DNA of 64,000 nucleotides, from positions 248,001 to 312,000 of the forward strand of contig LLCB01000010.1 of assembly GCA_001414345.1 (NCBI GenBank), in the 5' to 3' direction. Under the pieces are notes generated by a model. It had not been told where the DNA came from. It was given only the letters and a program-made list of their open reading frames with translations, and made no database searches. The stretch is from Hymenoscyphus infarciens. Its lineage: Eukaryota > Ascomycota > Leotiomycetes > Helotiales > Helotiaceae. Position 1 is the stretch's first letter; each line of letters begins with the position of its first letter. Positions 1 through 10,462 of this stretch are shown here, piece by piece. The translations under genes and the position numbers were made by a program.

Positions 1-2
1 AT

Positions 3-191
3 TGGCAGGAGGAAACTGGTTGGCGGGAAAAGTGTTGTTGTTTGTGGTGGTGTCAGGAGCCTAGTTTGGAGCTCTTGGATTCTCTTTGGGTTGGGGGATT
101 TTGTGAGTCTGTTGTAGAAGAAGAGGATTCAGAGAAGAGGGTTGAGGATGGTTCTGAATTAGAGGAAACAGAAGAGACATCAGCAGACTAG
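3..191 (+). CDS. Possible 3' end of a gene entering from the left edge
   Basis: A frame is open from the window edge to a TAG at 189-191, giving about 62 codons. The product starts Trp/Cys-rich and ends in a very acidic Glu/Ser tail. I recognise no domain. It may be the last exon of a gene lying mostly outside the window, or chance. The stretch is short, so support is weak. Confidence 0.2.
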   Translation, partial: WQEETGWREKCCCLWWCQEPSLELLDSLWVGGFCESVVEEEDSEKRVEDGSELEETEETSAD

Positions 192-615
192 TTTTCCTTA
201 AGGCTAGTTTCTCTAGAACGCTCAATTTGGGAGGTTGTTGCGACAGCAGAGTACCTACCTAGACACACTTCTTATATCCTTCCTATGCACTATGAAAGTT
301 CTCTAGAATATTGGATAGACTTGACAATAACAAAGCCAATGTTAAGTTTCCTAGAGTGACGCTATGCATGCAAGCTTTTGGAGGTTGATGTAGTTAAGAG
401 AGTGAATAGGGGTATGCTGATCCTTCAGTTACATGACTCTCAACTAGCCTCGTACTAGCGCCATTTTTTTAAAGTTAAATACCTTTGACAGAAGGCCTTT
501 TTTCAAAGATTGAGAAGACATCTACCCTTCTCCATCACGTCCACCCTCTTCATAGGGTTGTCATCAACTATCAACTCATCGACAAAACTCCATGAATTTC
601 GAATCACCGACAAGC
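192..615. other. Intergenic, nothing recognised
   Basis: No convincing coding frame, RNA gene or repeat was seen between the possible gene end at 191 and the decayed 2EXR locus. Confidence 0.4.
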
Positions 616-1389
616 ATGGCGTTCTTATTAGAACCTCCCTAGGCAAAGAAGGCCAAAAGCAACACAAGCAAGCCTGTACGACAAACAACTGCACGCACCA
701 CTCAAGGCAAGCGCAAGCCAATAAACTTCTCAGACCTACCCTTAGAGCTTCGTCTCACCATCTACGAAATTGCATTTAAGACACAGACAGAATCATGAAT
801 CATACCCTTTGACCCGATATTGAAGTGTGTCAAGTGTCAAAAGCACTTCACCGCGTTACATAAAATGCCAACGCCACTCCTGCATCTCAATTCAGAAGCC
901 CGAGATTTGGCACTCAAAACCACATACAAACCCTTCCGATACTCAGCATCCCCAAAGACAGTTTACTTCTCACCCGAAAGGGACGTAGTTCTTTTGAAGG
1001 ACGCCACTCTCTTTCTCGAACCACAACTCACAACTCCAACACATCATCAAGTTACTCAAGGACGTTCAAAATCTTGACATTTGGGAGAAGCCGGAGATCT
1101 ATACCTCGCACCCGGCAACTACAGAGCGCTCGGCAGAAACATTGCAAAGTCCCTACCCGTGCTTCGAAAGTTCACCAAGGAACAACCGTGGGTTTCGGTT
1201 CACACACACCAACGATGTATACAGATGCTCCGCGAAGGCATGAGCCAGGCTGGTGAAAACGATCAGACTTCCCTTGTGAATGTCAGGAGTCCGGTGAGGT
1301 CGAATTTCAAGGCGAGATTGTACCTACTGTCCCTATCGGTCGGCTGGCGTGAGAGCCTGTGTAGAGACCGTGCTGCAGAGCAATGCTAG
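616..1389 (+). pseudogene. Decayed 2EXR-domain protein gene
   Basis: Reading one frame from the ATG at 616 through its stops gives a recognisable fungal 2EXR fold. A Phe-Ser-Asp-Leu-Pro-Leu-Glu-Leu-Arg motif followed by an Ile-Tyr-Glu helix lies around 724-780. A 'pLLHLNSEARDLAL' type helix lies near 880-920, and a 'YFSPERDVV' strand near 963-990. 2EXR proteins are an expanded, functionally uncharacterised family in Pezizomycotina. The frame is broken by TAG at 640-642, TGA at 796-798 and TGA at 1078-1080. Near 1050-1110 a second frame also reads like the family (a Lys-Asp-Val-Gln-Asn-Leu stretch), so at least one indel is likely. No spliceable introns remove the stops. I therefore call it a pseudogene; the end is set at the last stop of the frame. 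Confidence 0.55.
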
Positions 1390-2318
1390 ATACATTGCGG
1401 AGTATGGAATTCTTGAAGGGATGGATCAATCGGTTGATAACCTGACACAAGAAGTCAGTGAATTTGATGGATGGCGGGTTTTGAGTGTTCGTAACCTGAC
1501 GTAAAGAGTCAGTGAGTTTTGATAGATGGCGGGTTTGGCGTGATCGGAGGAGTAGAGGTGTGCCCTTGGGAGTGTCGGGTGCAATATAGTATGCCCTGAA
1601 TACCTTACGTAGAGCTGATAGTTTACGTGGTACACCCTGCAACCGGAACCTTGCAAGGCATATTCACATTGCCAGGGTTGATTCAGAAACAATACAATGA
1701 GAGAGAGTCCAGATATTAATACAACGCGAGACTGTCCCCTACTAAGAAGTGTCCTCCGAGTTGTATAGCAAAGGGACTCTCGCTTAGATGGACAACGCTC
1801 TCTTGCTGCAACAACAAAGTGGGTTTTCATCATACGTGAGTTGCTATGCTTTACTATCTGATAAAATAGGGAGAACCATGCGGTTCGGTTGGATTATTTA
1901 GTGAGATTGCGAGAGTGGGTTCATATCGTAAGCCGCGTGCCAGAAGTTAGAACAGATACGAAAGCCTGCTGTGGCTTTCAAATTCAGAGGGTAGAGATTC
2001 TAGTCTTTCTATTTTCCTACGCTTGTTCACATAATTAGAGCTTTAGGATGGGCTGCTTGCGTTGAGTAGCATCTTGGTTTCCGACACTTCAGCTCGAGTA
2101 TATTCACATGAAGCTGGATACGATAATCAAAATGGTGACATATATTCCTCTCTCTAATAATGGTTGGGGTATCATGGCAATTATAAGCAAGAATGAACTC
2201 TGCACCTCTCCCTCTGCGTGAATGGCCTTCCTGCGGGGAAAAAAAAAAGAAACTCCTCGCACCTCCCAAGCCCTGCCCATATAAAAATTATCTAAATATA
2301 CAATATGAATTACATCGC
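1390..2318. other. Intergenic with an imperfect tandem repeat
   Basis: No gene is supported. Around 1437-1550 a unit of roughly 55-60 bp occurs twice with substitutions; both copies carry 'taacctgac', then 'agtcagtga', then 'gatggcgggttt' or a close variant. An A-run of about ten bases sits near 2240. Confidence 0.4.
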
Positions 2319-3128
2319 CTAGTTCAACCAAGCCCAACTTCCCACAACCCTCCCCTGTCCCTCATCCGCTAAAGAGGTAAACATATCCAAACTCAAATCA
2401 ATATCCGTCGGCTCGCATCCCGTACATCTATCCACGACCTTGACATCAACACTACTATTGCTCCCCTTGGCTTCATTATATCTCGTAATGCGAAGCATCT
2501 TCCCACAAAGCGGGTTCAAGTTCGGATTCGAAGAGGTGGAAACCGCATCCCATACGATATGGCTGACGGCACAAATGCTGTCGTGAGAGGTATTCTCGTA
2601 TCCGCATGCGCCGTAGCCTGGGCCTGGAGAGTAATATGTGAGTTCCCCGGTTTGGATCGAGGTGCTTCCTGGGAGAGGGAGGTTTTGGTATTTTTTTCTG
2701 GGGAGGATGGAGTTAGTATCGCATTCTCGAAATTGGAGAGGATAGAATCTGCCATGCGCGCAAGCTTGTAGGACGTACGATTTCTTCTTGAGTCCGAGCC
2801 CAAGGCCCAGTCCCAAAATGAGTATCAGAAGGAGTAATGCGACACCTCCAAATATCAACACCTTCTTGCGATTGCGCCCAAAGAATCCAGTACGCGTGGC
2901 AGAAGATCGAGATGGGCCTTTTTCGGCTGGTAAAGGCTTGACAGTCCCCTCCTCGATTGAAGCTTCCCTTGGGGGGTTTGTCGAGGCGCCGAAGAGATTG
3001 AACTTGCTGAGAAGACCCTTCTTTGTTGTCGAGGGTTCCTCCCATTCTAGAACCTCGGGATTTGCTGCCGTTGCTGGAGGAGTATTTGTAGCCATTGCTG
3101 GCGTGTTTGGTAGAGGTTTGCGTTCCAT
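2319..3128 (-). CDS. Membrane-anchored DPBB/expansin-like protein
   Basis: Two exons (3128-2779 and 2697-2319) encode 242 aa. Residues 1-89 are a Pro/Ser/Glu-rich, presumably cytosolic, N-terminus. Residues 90-113 are a Leu/Ile/Gly transmembrane segment flanked by basic residues. About 130-242 form a double-psi beta-barrel of the expansin/RlpA/barwin type: it has a GELTYYSPGPGYGACGYEN start, paired cysteines, a VDVKVVDRCTGC strand and an acidic DIDLS turn. Such domains bind or loosen wall polysaccharide, and the topology (type II) places it outside the cell. The 81-nt intron (2698-2778) starts GTACGT, has a TACTAAC branch site and ends CCAG. It is a multiple of three without stops, so retention would give a 269-aa protein. 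I chose the ATG at 3128; the frame is open further upstream but only from a TTG. Confidence 0.8.
   Translation of the reverse strand: MERKPLPNTPAMATNTPPATAANPEVLEWEEPSTTKKGLLSKFNLFGASTNPPREASIEEGTVKPLPAEKGPSRSSATRTGFFGRNRKKVLIFGGVALLLLILILGLGLGLGLKKKSYVLQACAHGRFYPLQFRECDTNSILPRKKYQNLPLPGSTSIQTGELTYYSPGPGYGACGYENTSHDSICAVSHIVWDAVSTSSNPNLNPLCGKMLRITRYNEAKGSNSSVDVKVVDRCTGCEPTDIDLSLDMFTSLADEGQGRVVGSWAWLN
2698..2778 (-). other. Frame-preserving 81-nt intron
   Basis: It begins GTACGT, has a TACTAAC branch motif near the 3' end and ends CCAG. It joins Ser-117 directly to the Lys-Lys-Tyr start of the DPBB region. Because its length is 27 codons with no stop, a gene finder could miss it. Confidence 0.7.
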
Positions 3129-4105
3129 ATTATCGATTGTTGGGCATGGTAGTTGTGTGTTGTTGTGAGAGAATGGCAATGGACATTTCGATTGCGATTC
3201 CCAGATTGCGATTCCCAGATTGCGACAATGACGGGACGAGCTGGACTCTGGACTGGAGTCCCTGGAATTGGGCGAAGACAACCTGAGGCATCCCTGTAGC
3301 GCTGCAGGTGCGCTCAGGGAGTGGATACAGCGCTAAACCTTGATTTTCATCCGCTGAATTTCAGGGGTCGGTCATTCTGTGCCTGAACTGCGCGCGCATG
3401 AACACCAATTCAACCCCACTGCCAACCAACCGCAATAGCTCATAGCTCCATTACACCAACCTGAAGACATCAACTTCTTTATCTTTACTTTGCTGTCTTT
3501 AGTCTTGATATATTCTCAATACGCTCTCTTTGGCATCGATGACCATTCGACCTGGGCTCCCTGGGCTCCCTGGGCTCCCTGGGCTCCCTCAATCACAACC
3601 AATTAGACGAAGTCAGACTGCAAAAACTCCTACTACTGTATTACAGCATACTATTACAGTATACCTGCCACAGAGAGATAGGGACACTATCTTGTATGAA
3701 CGAGAACGAGCGATCAAGTCAAGTATACCTCTTAGCTAGCGCTAATAGCATCATAAACACCACACCGCCAAATATCGGCCGATATATTTCGGCATTCCTT
3801 TTTGTTTACACCCCTCTTCCCTTTTTTACACATTGGCTCAGACTCCGCCGAAGTTGACCGAACGTTCCGTGTCTACTTTTCTCTCCAAGTGGAAACGGTG
3901 TTGCGTGTAAGTGAAATCATTATAAATCATTCAGTATTTTGTACACAGCGGCGGAGCACGTTTTATATGCCTGGCTTTGCTTATAAGTACGTACTTTACC
4001 CCTCATTTATATAACAACTTTCCAATACAATACTCATTCTCAAACTCTATCCATTCATCACATCTCTCATCTTCTTTCTTGTCTTTCCCAAAACTCCAAG
4101 CAATT
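3129..4105. other. Divergent promoter interval, DPBB and NmrA-like genes
   Basis: No gene is supported. It contains a 9-bp tandem array at 3551-3590 and a short perfect palindrome (atatcggccgatat) near 3772. The stretch just before 4106 is CT/TC-rich with short A-runs, as expected for a fungal 5' leader. Confidence 0.5.
3551..3590 (+). repeat. Four-copy 9-bp tandem repeat
   Basis: The unit CCTGGGCTC repeats about 4.4 times without interruption. It lies outside any supported gene. Confidence 0.85.
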
Positions 4106-5095
4106 ATGGCAGCAACATATCTAGTCACGAGTGCTACAGGCCATCAAGGTGGATCGGTTGTGCGAGAGCTTCTTGCTCGAAACTTCAAGGTCAACGCCTA
4201 CGTTCGGGATCCCACATCTACAGCTGCTCTCAAGATCCAATCTCTCGGTGCAATTCTCTTCAAAGGGGAGTTTGACGACGAAGCAGCAATTGCAGCTGCA
4301 ATCAAAGGATGTACCGGAGTCTTTCTCAACACCTTTCCTGGTTTCCTCGATCCCAACACCGAAGGGAAACACGCCCAAAAATTCATCAACGCAGCGCTCC
4401 AAGCAAAAACCGTCACGACATTTGTGGCTTCAACAGTCTTGAGACCCCCGCCTGAAGAATTAGCAGGACAAGAAACCTCTTTCCCATTCCTGTCTTTCTA
4501 TTATAATCAAAAGGGCGGAGTGGAGGAAGCAGTAAGAAAGTCCGGCATCAAAAATACAGTCATCCTTCGTCCTGGCTACTTGGGATACAACGTCCTCTCC
4601 CCATATCACGGTTTCCATTTCCCAGGATACCCTGAGACTCACATCATGACAGTCAGCTACTCCGCTGAACACCAACTAGAATTCCTAGACGCAGCAGACG
4701 TGGGAAAATTCGCAGCCGCAGCTTTCGCCGACCCAAAATCCTTTGCAGGGAAAGAAATCGACCTTTTCAACGAGAAGTTGACTGTTTCGGAGGTTGCTGC
4801 AATCATCACCAAAGTCAGCGGGGTGGAAGTCAAAGCGAGTTATCGTAGTGATGAAGAGACGGAGAAGATTCGTCTCGAGGGAAAGACGCCAGCTATTGAG
4901 AATCAGATTTGGGCCCAGACGCATCCTAGTAAGAGGGATAAGAAGCATTTGGAGAAGTATGGGATTGAGCTTGGTACGCTGGAGGGGTATCTAGAGAGAG
5001 AGAAAGATCGGTTGTTGGAGACGCTTGGTGTGAAGGAGTCGACTGACAAGAAGACTTTCGACGCCATTAATCTTGGGGAGTTTTCGAAGAAGTAG
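4106..5095 (+). CDS. NmrA-like family NAD(P)-binding protein
   Basis: An uninterrupted 329-aa protein. The N-terminus is a Rossmann beta-alpha-beta unit with the TGHQGGS glycine motif at about residues 9-15, followed by the Arg-Asp of the NmrA second strand (about 32-33). The middle has the 'FDDEAAIAAAIKGCTGVFLNT' pattern typical of NmrA/HSCARG relatives, which act as NADP(H)-sensing regulators or as atypical short-chain dehydrogenases/isoflavone-reductase-like enzymes. Length fits the family (about 300-350 aa). I chose the ATG at 4106 because the Rossmann fold begins immediately after it; the frame is open for 43 more codons upstream with no matching structure. Whether it is an enzyme or a regulator cannot be read from sequence. 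Confidence 0.85.
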   Translation: MAATYLVTSATGHQGGSVVRELLARNFKVNAYVRDPTSTAALKIQSLGAILFKGEFDDEAAIAAAIKGCTGVFLNTFPGFLDPNTEGKHAQKFINAALQAKTVTTFVASTVLRPPPEELAGQETSFPFLSFYYNQKGGVEEAVRKSGIKNTVILRPGYLGYNVLSPYHGFHFPGYPETHIMTVSYSAEHQLEFLDAADVGKFAAAAFADPKSFAGKEIDLFNEKLTVSEVAAIITKVSGVEVKASYRSDEETEKIRLEGKTPAIENQIWAQTHPSKRDKKHLEKYGIELGTLEGYLEREKDRLLETLGVKESTDKKTFDAINLGEFSKK

Positions 5096-6242
5096 GGGGT
5101 TGCACTTTGGATAGGGACCGGGGTCGCGCCTTCCCTTCTTACTATCTTGTTCTCGACTGGGGAAAGGGAAGGAACGACCTCGACTCTTGAGGTAGTTGGG
5201 TCAAGTCAAGGAAGGAGAGACCTCGAGTGGAGATTAGTCGGAAATCGGGGGTGGGGTCAGGTACTTGAGTATGGCAAGTGAGATGTTAAGAGAATCAATC
5301 TTCACTCTATAGGATGTCTTTCTAAACATAGTGCTTACTTCCGAGGCATCAAGAGGGGAATAAATCTCCTCTTCATATCAATTTTTGTGGTACAATGGTA
5401 CTTGGAAAATTGCCAAGTGGCACAAAGGTTGTGGTGTTCTGGCATTCCACCACTCTGATCTCCAGAGAACTCCTGAACCACTGACAACTTCATCTCGGTG
5501 ACAGCGAACTCGTAGTAGAATTACTATTTGTTTCAATGCCTTCACCAAAGTAGCAATGAGGAGGCCAGGTTCATCTACGTAAGTAGGATCAAAAGTAAAC
5601 AGCACCAACTTGAGCACCCCACGAGCATGTCTCATTCTCCTCCCACGACTTCCCCCACCAGCAGTTTAACACTGCACAACATAAATTTCGTCTCAAGATA
5701 CCACTACATCCGTTTCGACACGCCCTCCTCACGTAAGAAAGTGCATCCTTCGAAAAAGCAAACCGAGGTCTCTAATTGGTTACGTTTAACTCCATTAAGG
5801 TTGTCACAGTGCAATTGAAAGCGGGAGAACGACAGGGCCATGCAGGGATGAGACGAAAACCCCTGGCGTCAATCTGAACACCAGACAAGTCGGGTTTCAT
5901 CACCACTGAATCGGATGAACCTGATCTTCGCATTGGAGATCATTTTTCGCACGGTGTTTGACTGATTGAGCGCGCGCGCTTGAAACTATTGGAAACTTGT
6001 TGAATCCCCCTTTTCTGTGCCGCTTAATTTGAGAGTGCAGCACTGTATGCTGGTTGTACAATGAGAGGGGGAGTTATATTTACGTTGGTTTCCACTTATG
6101 GAGTTTGTTCTTGGTATGTCTTTACATTCCATTCTCTTCAGTTGTGTTTCTTCTTTTCTGTTGCTGGACACTCTCTGCTGGGCAGTTACATTCGTTTTAT
6201 AGATTTATTTCTACGACATTCATTTTACACATCTTCATAAAG
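5096..6242. other. Intergenic, no gene seen
   Basis: The first 200 bases after the NmrA-like stop contain imperfect purine-rich repeats (gacctcgac, gacctcgag; ggaaaggga, ggaaggaga). The last part, 6100-6242, is TC-rich and looks like the leader of the lectin gene. Confidence 0.4.
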
Positions 6243-7682
6243 ATGACTGCTTTACAATTTCTCCTTCTCGGTGCATTGGCGCTCACTTCAGCGTCACCGA
6301 TTGAACCTCGAGTTGTAGCATCTCTCGACCAAGCTGCATTTGAAGAAGCCCAGCAAAGAGATGATACAGCTACACGTGCATTCTCCTCAACTGCAATCAA
6401 AGTATGACATCAGTCATCCTAAATTGTTGAATACCAAAAGCTAATAACAGGCAGACCTCTACCGGACAATGTTTAGCAGTTGACGAGTTATCCGGGGATT
6501 TCCGAGCGAATTTGACGCCAATAAAAGCTGCCACATGCGACGGAAGTACTGGACAGCAATGGGATGTCATTACGGCTGGAAAGCATAATGATAAAGCCGG
6601 AACTATCCTCGTCGTGAATACTCTTGTAAGTTACCTCTTACTCCCTTCAATATTTCCGCATGCTAATTCTTTGGAGACTCAAGCATGTATGAACTTCGAT
6701 CCTCGTCGGGCAGCAGGGAACCAAGTCCTCATGTTTTCTTGTGGTGGCAGAGCAGATGGAGGTAAGAGATACCATAACATTTGAATGTGAATTCTCGCTA
6801 AACAGACTAGGGGGTGCTGTGACCAACTCGCAACAATTTGCATTTGCTGGAGGAGCTGGACCTATATCGCTTGAACCGCAAAATGCGATTGGAACATGCT
6901 TCGCAGTTACGGCCGCAAATGTCCTCGATCAAGCACCATGTAAAGCTGGAGATGCTTCCCAGTCTTTCAATCTCGGGGGTAACGCAGCACCTACTGCACC
7001 GGCATCATCAGCATCAAGCTCAACCCAAGCACCAGTCGGAGTAAGCTCAGCAAAAGCCCTCGCCTCGTCCGTCATCCCTTCAGTAATTGCTTCATCAGCA
7101 CCAGTATCGGCAATCACCTCAATACCTCAGACCGGCAGTAACCCAACAACACCCCTCCCAGTTTCCCGAGCAGGCGGAGTCCTCAACCCATCCGCAGCAG
7201 CAGAAGCCAACAAAAAAGACACCACTGCAACCCTCGCCTCCTCCTCCACAACCCTCAAATCCTCCACAGGCGACTGTTTAACAATCGACCCTCTCGCCGG
7301 AGATTTCCGCCAAAACCTCATTCCTGTTGCCCTCTCACCTTGTACTGGTGCTGCGGGACAGCAATTCGATTTGGTTACTAAGGGGCTGCATAATGATGAT
7401 GCAAACTCCACATTGGTTGTGAGCAGTCTTACTAATGGATGTTTGAATTTTGATGATCGGAGGGCGGCGGGTGATACTGTTGTTTTGTTTTCTTGTGGTG
7501 GAAGAGCTGACGGCGAAGGGGGAACGACGGGCAGCCAGCTTTTTGCATTTGGAGGGGGAAGCGAGATTGTTCTGGCGCCTCAAAATGGTAATGGGGCGAC
7601 GTGTCTTGCGCCAAGTGGGGCCAAGCTGGACTCTACTGCTTGTACGGGGTCTGCGGATCAGAAGTTTGTTATTGGCGCTTGA
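6243..7682 (+). CDS. Secreted protein with two ricin-type beta-trefoil domains
   Basis: Four exons (6243-6401, 6455-6625, 6677-6761, 6811-7682) encode 428 aa. Residues 1-18 form a signal peptide ending Ala-Leu-Thr-Ser-Ala-Ser. Two homologous regions follow. The first (about 54-170) and second (about 275-428) share the order GxCL-x-ID/VD, GDFR, GQQ(W/F)D, KG/GKHND, LVV, then C(M/L)NFDxRRAAG, FSCGGRADG, QxFAF and a final Q(S/K)F. This matches the QxW-type pattern of ricin-B lectins, carbohydrate-binding modules. A Ser/Ala/Pro-rich linker, probably O-glycosylated, separates them. Introns of 49-53 nt sit only in the first repeat, so the second copy may have arisen by an intron-free duplication or lost its introns. 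Ligand and role are unknown. Confidence 0.8.
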
Positions 7683-8527
7683 GTCCAGACGGGAAAGAGG
7701 AGGAGGCGTTTTGTATGATGGGCTTTTTTGAGGGGAGGGGGGGTTTGGTGTGTTAATTTTGCATGTATATTTTATTGTATTATGATCAGTTGGAATTGAA
7801 ACCTCATCCCTACAGATCTTGCTATATGCCAAGTCGTGACGATAGAAGTAGCATGGAGAGAATTGAGACTTGGATCCTACTGTCGAGACTAACACCAATG
7901 CGACAGACGACAAACCACACTTAGAGCCGAGCTTCGAGAGACACTCAATCCCACGAAGCTGGCATAGAGGCCTCAATTTCACTGGCAGCTAAACAATCGT
8001 AGTTACTATCACAATGGAAGATGTCAAGTGAGAAGTCACACGTGACAGGCCTCTTGGCTAACCGAACTGTGGCTTATCATCTTATCATGCACAATTCTCG
8101 AATTTTGTATAGAAGAACGGGAATCCGAAGACTGAATTCAGAGGCTATTCTTGGGTCTCTTACATTCTTATTACCAAGAATGGAATGAATTTCCTTCGTG
8201 TTCGATTTAAGACTCGCTTAGAAAGGGGTCTCGATTCCAAACAATGTTGAAGAGTTGTCAAGTCACTATATGGATTTGGAAGAAAATTAGCTAGAACAAT
8301 TGTTCCTATGCCATCTATCTTTTAAAAAATCAAATGATGCAGTAGAAGAGCATGGTTAACGTTATATGGGGCTGATGTGATTTATTTTGTACTTGATCAC
8401 TTTGCTACTTGACTATCACATCAACCGCAAGCAACCAGGCATCCAAACAGTATTCAAACCGAACAAACACAAAACAACCGGAGAAGGAGTGGTGGAGTAG
8501 AAATTCGCAGAAAGAATGAACCACTGT
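7683..8527. other. Intergenic between convergent genes
   Basis: The lectin gene and the minus-strand gene at 8528 converge here. No additional gene or RNA was seen. Confidence 0.4.
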
Positions 8528-9247
8528 TTACTCTCTTTCTTCCTTCGGAGTAAATTTTCCCTGGACCTCATAACCAAGGTACCTCTTCCCACCATCATCC
8601 ACGGGATCAGACTCAACTGGTTTCTCTTCCTCCACGTCCTGCTTCTGTTCTAACTCATACTCACGTTCCATCATTTTCTCCTTCTCCTTCTCCTTCTCCT
8701 TCTTCGTGCCCTTCTTCACCTCAGGACTACCATCTTCTGCAACCACAGAACCGATCTCATCCGCCCCACGACCTCTCAATTTCACACCCTCCCTCCTTTC
8801 CGCGGTAAATGGAGTGGGTGGGATTGCCGCATCGCCTGACCGGATGATTTGAACTTGAGGAGTCAGGGGTACGGGGGTATTGGGTTTCTTAGTTTCAGGA
8901 GTTTTCTTCTCCTTCGTTGGGGTGGTGTTGGTTGAGGTGCTGGTGTCTTTGGCTTTTTCTTTTTCTTTTCGCGGCGAGTATTTCTCGACGTGTTGTGATG
9001 GAGAGAGCTCGGGTGAGTTGTTGTCCCAACCTTCGTGTTGGCAGAGGTTTGCCTCTGTCAGTCTTAAGGGGGTGGAAGGCGGGGCGGGTTCAGCGTCAGC
9101 GGCAGGCTGAGGGGCAGGTTGAGGGGTTGAACCGGTAGCCGAGCTGGCGGGGTTTTGGTCTTTGGCTTTTTTGGCTGAAGATGGAGATAAGGGAATGATG
9201 CTAGGTTTAACTGGGTCACTGGACTTTTCGGGGGTTTTTGGAGGCAT
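8528..9247 (-). CDS. Hypothetical disordered protein
   Basis: An uninterrupted 239-aa frame from ATG to TAA. It is low-complexity throughout: Ser/Pro/Thr/Lys-rich in residues 1-120, then a stretch with GDAAIPPTPFTAERREGVKLRGRGADEIG (about 145-172) that looks more ordered, then a Lys/Glu-rich segment with alternating charges that could form a single helix or coiled coil, and a short C-terminal YLGYEVQGKF motif. There is no signal peptide or membrane segment. Several S/T-P sites suggest phosphorylation. The two ordered-looking motifs suggest a real conserved gene, but I recognise no family. Confidence 0.55.
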   Translation of the reverse strand: MPPKTPEKSSDPVKPSIIPLSPSSAKKAKDQNPASSATGSTPQPAPQPAADAEPAPPSTPLRLTEANLCQHEGWDNNSPELSPSQHVEKYSPRKEKEKAKDTSTSTNTTPTKEKKTPETKKPNTPVPLTPQVQIIRSGDAAIPPTPFTAERREGVKLRGRGADEIGSVVAEDGSPEVKKGTKKEKEKEKEKMMEREYELEQKQDVEEEKPVESDPVDDGGKRYLGYEVQGKFTPKEERE

Positions 9248-9961
9248 GATGAGTAAATTGATAGTATTCGTAGCCTAGATCGTCTCTGAAGATGTAAAGC
9301 GTGGATTAGTTTCATGCCAACAGGAGTTTCTGGGAGCTTGGGAGAGATGAGCTACCAGAGGGGTGAATGGGTTACTAATATAGGGTTATCTCAAAGGCTA
9401 TTGATTGTACAATCTTCAAAAGAATGGCATGTGGCACTTTTGATGCTTGATTTGAGAGTTTGTATGCTCTGTGTGATGTAAGAAAGCCTCTCTCCAAACT
9501 TCCTTAATGAGTCACGATCCCACAGAGAGAAAAAGATCACACGCCGCAGGGATAACAAAAAGGTGCGGAAACTGTTTGCTTTCCTTTGAGAGGAAGTCAT
9601 TGTCAAACTCCATATGCTCTATTGTCCTAGTCGCAAATGACCCAGTTCATGCTACTTACTTCTGGCTTGGGTCGTTTTCATTGTTTAGTTGAGTGTTTGA
9701 ATACCCAATTTTTCTGTTTTTCTTGTCTTTCGCCAGCTCACAGGCTATCTTGTTGTTTTCCACTTTCATTTATCACATTTCAAGCTCAAGTAAGGTGTCT
9801 TGCAGTCCATTGAATTGTACCGAGGTAGCATCGTTTTATTTGAACAATCAAAGTCGCATTTCCGTACCCCCAGAACCTAATTTGGCCACTTCATTCATAT
9901 GACAATGGTAAAAAGTGAAGCAATAAAATATGTCCTCAAGTCTCCACGTCCTCCAAACTAT
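9248..9961. other. Intergenic, no gene seen
   Basis: Short open frames near 9507-9902 have no recognisable features, and the sequence is T-rich. Nothing supported. Confidence 0.35.
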
Positions 9962-10462
9962 TTACGTGGCGTCCCCTCGTGTAGCTCTGTTGCTCTCGCA
10001 AGACGGCGTCATTGTGTTTCCATCAAGATGATTACCAGGGGATATGCAAACACGAACATCGCTTCGGAATTCCTGTAGAAACCGTGATAGTAGTTTTAGC
10101 CAGTGAAATTTTATTTTTTGATTATAAGTTTGAGGTGACTAACACTGTAGCAGTCCGGGCAGGGTTCGAAAGAGCGGCTTGAGTAGCTGTTGCATGCTGC
10201 TAACGTTTCTGGCTCATTCTATTTTTGTTAGAAAAGACGATGTGATACGAGATAGTACAGCGTTCTTGCCTGCTTAACCGTTAGAGGTGTTAAAAGACTG
10301 ACTGGACCTACGTCCATACAGTCAGTAGAGTGCTTTGTGCAATTCGCGAGGGATGCTTGCTGGGCTGGCGAGAACGCTTGATGATTTGTTAGTCAGGATT
10401 TTGTGGGTGTGCTTGTAATCTTACCCAGTAACCATAAGAATAAGTGCTGGTGAGAATTGCAT
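9962..10462 (-). pseudogene. Small cysteine-rich secreted protein locus, frame break between exons 1 and 2
   Basis: On the minus strand an ATG at 10462 begins MQFSPALILMVTG, a signal-peptide start, followed by a good intron (10424-10377; GTAAGA, CTGACTAAC branch, CAAG). Three further exon-like blocks read as a Cys-rich peptide: 10376-10312 (with ANCTKHSTDCMD), 10218-10144 (with AACNSYSS and EPCPDCYS) and 10072-9962 (with RVCISPGN and PSCESN, ending TAA). Introns 10311-10219 and 10143-10073 have GT/AG ends and CTAAC or CTAAA branch sites and keep phase. Exon 1 ends in phase 2, but exon 2 needs phase 1 to enter the Cys-rich frame; the phase-2 frame stops after 18 codons. So either a 1-nt indel has inactivated the gene or the splicing differs from my reading. 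About eight cysteines in a product near 100 aa resembles an effector-like secreted protein. Confidence 0.4.

Noticed and set aside
1426..1833. 135-codon minus-strand open frame
   Set aside because: No domain, no ordered composition, and it overlaps an imperfect repeat. Likely chance.
7335..7982. 215-codon minus-strand frame
   Set aside because: Antisense to the second lectin domain, whose plus-strand motifs are convincing.
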